Shown here piece after piece: positions 62,006 to 64,000 of a stretch of 64,000 bases of DNA. The DNA is taken from NCBI RefSeq assembly GCF_016735515.1, contig NZ_JAERQZ010000001.1, forward strand, positions 558,001 through 622,000, in the 5' to 3' direction. Position 1 is the first letter of the stretch. Every line of letters starts with the position of its first letter. This DNA comes from Piscinibacter sp. HJYY11 (GTDB taxonomy: Bacteria > Pseudomonadota > Gammaproteobacteria > Burkholderiales > Burkholderiaceae_C). The translations under genes and the position numbers were made by a program. Below the pieces are notes generated by a model. It did no database searches. It saw only the letters and a list, made by a program, of their open reading frames with translations, and was not told where the DNA came from.

Positions 62006-63709
62006 ATGAACACGAGGGCATCCCGGCACGCACCCGGCGCCACGCGCGAGCTCGGTCGCCTGCAGGAGATCGTGGCGGTGCTGGTGCGCCATGGCCTGGG
62101 CGACGCGGTGCGGCGCATGGGCTGGGCCGACCTGCTGGAGAAGGCCGGCCGGCTGGTGCACTGGAACAGCGCCGCGGAGCTCGCGCGCCTGCCGCCGCCG
62201 CTGCAGGTGCGCCGCGCGCTCGAGGAGCTGGGGCCGACCTTCGTCAAGCTCGGGCAGATCCTCGCCGGACGCGCAGACCTCCTCGGCCCGGAATGGATCA
62301 CCGAGTTCGAGAAGCTGCACAGCCGCGTGCCGGCGGTTCCCTTCGAGGAGCTGCATGCCCAGCTGGTCGAAGACCTGGGAGGCGAGCCGTCGCAGGTCTT
62401 TGCCTGGTTCGACGAACAGCCGCTGGCGGCTGCCTCGATCGCGCAGGTGCACCGTGCGCGCCTGCACGACGGCAGCGAGGTGGTGGTGAAGATCCGCCGG
62501 CCCGGCATCCGCCCGGTGATCGAAGCCGACCTGCGCCTGCTGGAGCGGCTGGCCGGCATCGCCGCGAACCGCTGGCCGGACCTGCGGCCCTACGGGCCGG
62601 TGGCGCTCGTGCAGGAGTTCGGCCGCTCGCTGCGCCGAGAGCTCGACCTCGCGCATGAATGCCGGCAAGCCGAGCGCATCGCCGCCAACTTCAGCGGCCA
62701 GGCTGAGATCGTGATCCCGAAGGTCTACTGGGAGTGGACGCACGAGCGGGTCAACGTGCAGCAGTTCATCGACGGGCTGCCCGGCAGTGCGCTCGAGCGC
62801 GCCGAAAGCGAAGGCCTCGACCGCAAGCTGCTGGCCCAACGCGGCGCGAAGGCGGTGTTGAAGATGGTGGTGGAAGACGGCCTCTTCCACGCCGATCCTC
62901 ACCCCGGCAACGTGTTCTACCTGCCGGGCAACCGCATCGCCTTCATCGACTTCGGGATGGTGGGGCGGCTGTCCATGCAGCGCCGCGACGAGCTGCTCAA
63001 GCTGATGCTCGGCCTGGTGCAGCGCGACCCGTCGGCGGTGGCCGATGTGCTGCTGGAGTGGGCCGATGGCTCGGCCGAGGAAGAGATGCTGCTGAACGCC
63101 GACATCGAGGCCTTCGTCGACACCTACCACGGCGTGCCGCTGGCGCAGCTGAGCCTGGCTGCCATGCTGGCCGACGTGACCGCCATCCTGCGCCGCCACA
63201 AGCTGAGCCTGCCGTCGGACCTGGCGCTGCTCATCAAGGCTTTCATCTCGACCGAGGGCATGGGCCGTGGTCTCGACCCCGATTTCCACATGGCCGCCGA
63301 GGCCCTGCCGCTGCTCAGGCGTGCGCTGCGGGCGCGCTACCACCCGAAGGCGGTGATGCGGCGTGGCTGGCAGGCGCTGAGCCGCATGGCCGGGCTGCTG
63401 GGTGCGGTGCCGGACGACCTGGCACGGCTGCTGCGCCACGTGCGCCATGGTGGCGTGCAGGTCCACATCGACGTGCACCACCTGGACCGCGTGGGCGATC
63501 AACTCGACCGTGCCGCCAGCCGCCTCACCGTGGGTCTGGTCGTGGCCGCGCTCATCGTCGGTTCGTCGATCGTGATGACGGTGCGCGGCGGCCCGATGCT
63601 GCTCGGGCTGCCGGCCTTCGGCCTGCTGGGATTCGTCGGCGCTTGCGCGGGGGCGGTGTGGCTGCTGCGCTCGATCTGGCGCAGCGGACACCACGAGCCG
63701 AGGGAGTGA
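62006..63709 (+). CDS. ABC1/AarF/UbiB-family atypical kinase
   Basis: A 567-residue protein. The family KxGQ motif is FVKLGQILAGR; AAASIAQVHRA takes the place of the P-loop; VVVKIRRPG has the ATP-site Lys; the catalytic loop is DPHPGNV and the metal Asp is in FIDFGMVGRL. Two C-terminal helices (about 510-555) anchor it in the membrane. UbiB homologues aid ubiquinone synthesis or lipid transport. ATG 62006 is the only start near the conserved N-terminus. Confidence 0.92.
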   Translation: MNTRASRHAPGATRELGRLQEIVAVLVRHGLGDAVRRMGWADLLEKAGRLVHWNSAAELARLPPPLQVRRALEELGPTFVKLGQILAGRADLLGPEWITEFEKLHSRVPAVPFEELHAQLVEDLGGEPSQVFAWFDEQPLAAASIAQVHRARLHDGSEVVVKIRRPGIRPVIEADLRLLERLAGIAANRWPDLRPYGPVALVQEFGRSLRRELDLAHECRQAERIAANFSGQAEIVIPKVYWEWTHERVNVQQFIDGLPGSALERAESEGLDRKLLAQRGAKAVLKMVVEDGLFHADPHPGNVFYLPGNRIAFIDFGMVGRLSMQRRDELLKLMLGLVQRDPSAVADVLLEWADGSAEEEMLLNADIEAFVDTYHGVPLAQLSLAAMLADVTAILRRHKLSLPSDLALLIKAFISTEGMGRGLDPDFHMAAEALPLLRRALRARYHPKAVMRRGWQALSRMAGLLGAVPDDLARLLRHVRHGGVQVHIDVHHLDRVGDQLDRAASRLTVGLVVAALIVGSSIVMTVRGGPMLLGLPAFGLLGFVGACAGAVWLLRSIWRSGHHEPRE

Positions 63710-63739
63710 CCAGCCCCGCTGGGGGCAGGGCAGCCGATC

Positions 63740-64000
63740 TCAAGCGCGCGGCGGCGGGATGACCACCACCGGCACCGGCGCGCTCGCCAGCACGCGTGAC
63801 ACCACCGACCCCAGTGCAAGCTGCCCGATGGCACCGTGGCCCCGCGAGCCCATGACGATCATGTCGGCGTGCCACTGCGTCGCCTGCTCGACGATCACGT
63901 TCGCGGCCGGGCCCTCGTTGTGGAAATACTCCGCCCTGATGCCGTGACGCTCGAGGAAGATCCGCACCGGGCGGAACACGTCATTCGCCTCCGAGATGCG
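63740..64000 (-). CDS. Universal stress protein, N-terminus outside window
   Basis: The last 87 codons of a Usp: FLERHGIRAEYFHNEG, then the ATP-binding MGSRGHGAIGQLALGSVVSRVL and APVPVVVI. The frame stays open to the window edge, so the gene is partial. It converges on the AarF gene with 30 nt between. A different Usp from the split one. Confidence 0.87.
   Translation of the reverse strand, partial: RISEANDVFRPVRIFLERHGIRAEYFHNEGPAANVIVEQATQWHADMIVMGSRGHGAIGQLALGSVVSRVLASAPVPVVVIPPPRA

Noticed and set aside
1-64000. CRISPR arrays, rRNA or tRNA genes
   Set aside because: No regularly spaced direct repeats and no rRNA or complete tRNA cloverleaf sequences were seen.

Overview
The window is high-GC DNA with tightly packed, often overlapping genes. 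Gene content (caa3-type oxidase, class I PHA synthase, universal stress proteins, ECF/NrsF, many c-type cytochromes) points to a betaproteobacterium of the Burkholderiales, perhaps near Rubrivivax/Leptothrix/Piscinibacter. This is inference from family content; there is no rRNA gene here to confirm it.

Host DNA, left (1-28,425). A flavoprotein and a ThDP enzyme are divergent. Next come a caa3-type cytochrome oxidase operon with extra cytochromes c and a membrane-bound PQQ dehydrogenase. A stress block follows: a trypsin-like HtrA protease, a PAS-HisKA-REC protein lacking an ATPase domain, an NAD(P)H:quinone oxidoreductase, an MBL/beta-CASP hydrolase, an SDR, an ABC/HlyD export system, a P-type ATPase, a DUF4395 protein, PHA synthase and an acetate-CoA ligase/GNAT fusion. 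FNR/Anr-like boxes (TTGAY-N4-RTCAA and degenerate forms) precede several of these genes, and another lies on the right flank, so the host block looks like a low-oxygen regulon.

Mobile element (28,426-60,698, 32,273 bp). A Tn3-family transposon with 46-bp imperfect terminal inverted repeats and a 5-bp target duplication (CAGCA) splits a universal stress protein gene. Joining the flanks through one CAGCA copy restores an exact 281-codon frame. The element carries tnpA at its right end and, near its left end, a divergent coiled-coil KfrA-like gene and tyrosine-recombinase gene with a dyad-rich spacer, the TnpT/TnpS arrangement of Tn4651-type transposons. The insertion also separates acs-GNAT, phaC and DUF4395 from the hemerythrin promoter that probably drove them.

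Cargo. (a) A HipA-like kinase with an unknown partner, and a frameshifted DUF2726 gene. (b) A YciI plus ECF sigma pair. (c) An ECF sigma/NrsF pair facing a tightly coupled operon: DUF3047, ArsS-type radical SAM enzyme, TVP38-flavin disulfide reductase fusion, two rSAM-associated transferases, a flavoprotein, a phosphonate-type ABC importer, a metallophosphoesterase and an MTA-type phosphorylase. Both divergent promoters carry GTAACC-N16-CGA(A/C), so the metal-stress sigma factor probably controls an arsenosugar-type operon. (d) LysR, SRPBCC, DUF2892, TfoX-C and Xre genes and an unknown pair. (e) A ubiquitin-like conjugation module (Ubl, ThiF-type E1, DUF6527) divergent from a sigma-like protein, a small helical protein and an ImmA/IrrE metallopeptidase. 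(f) Palindromes, then tnpA.

Host DNA, right (60,699-64,000): the N-terminal half of the split Usp gene, a hemerythrin, an AarF/UbiB kinase and another Usp running off the window.
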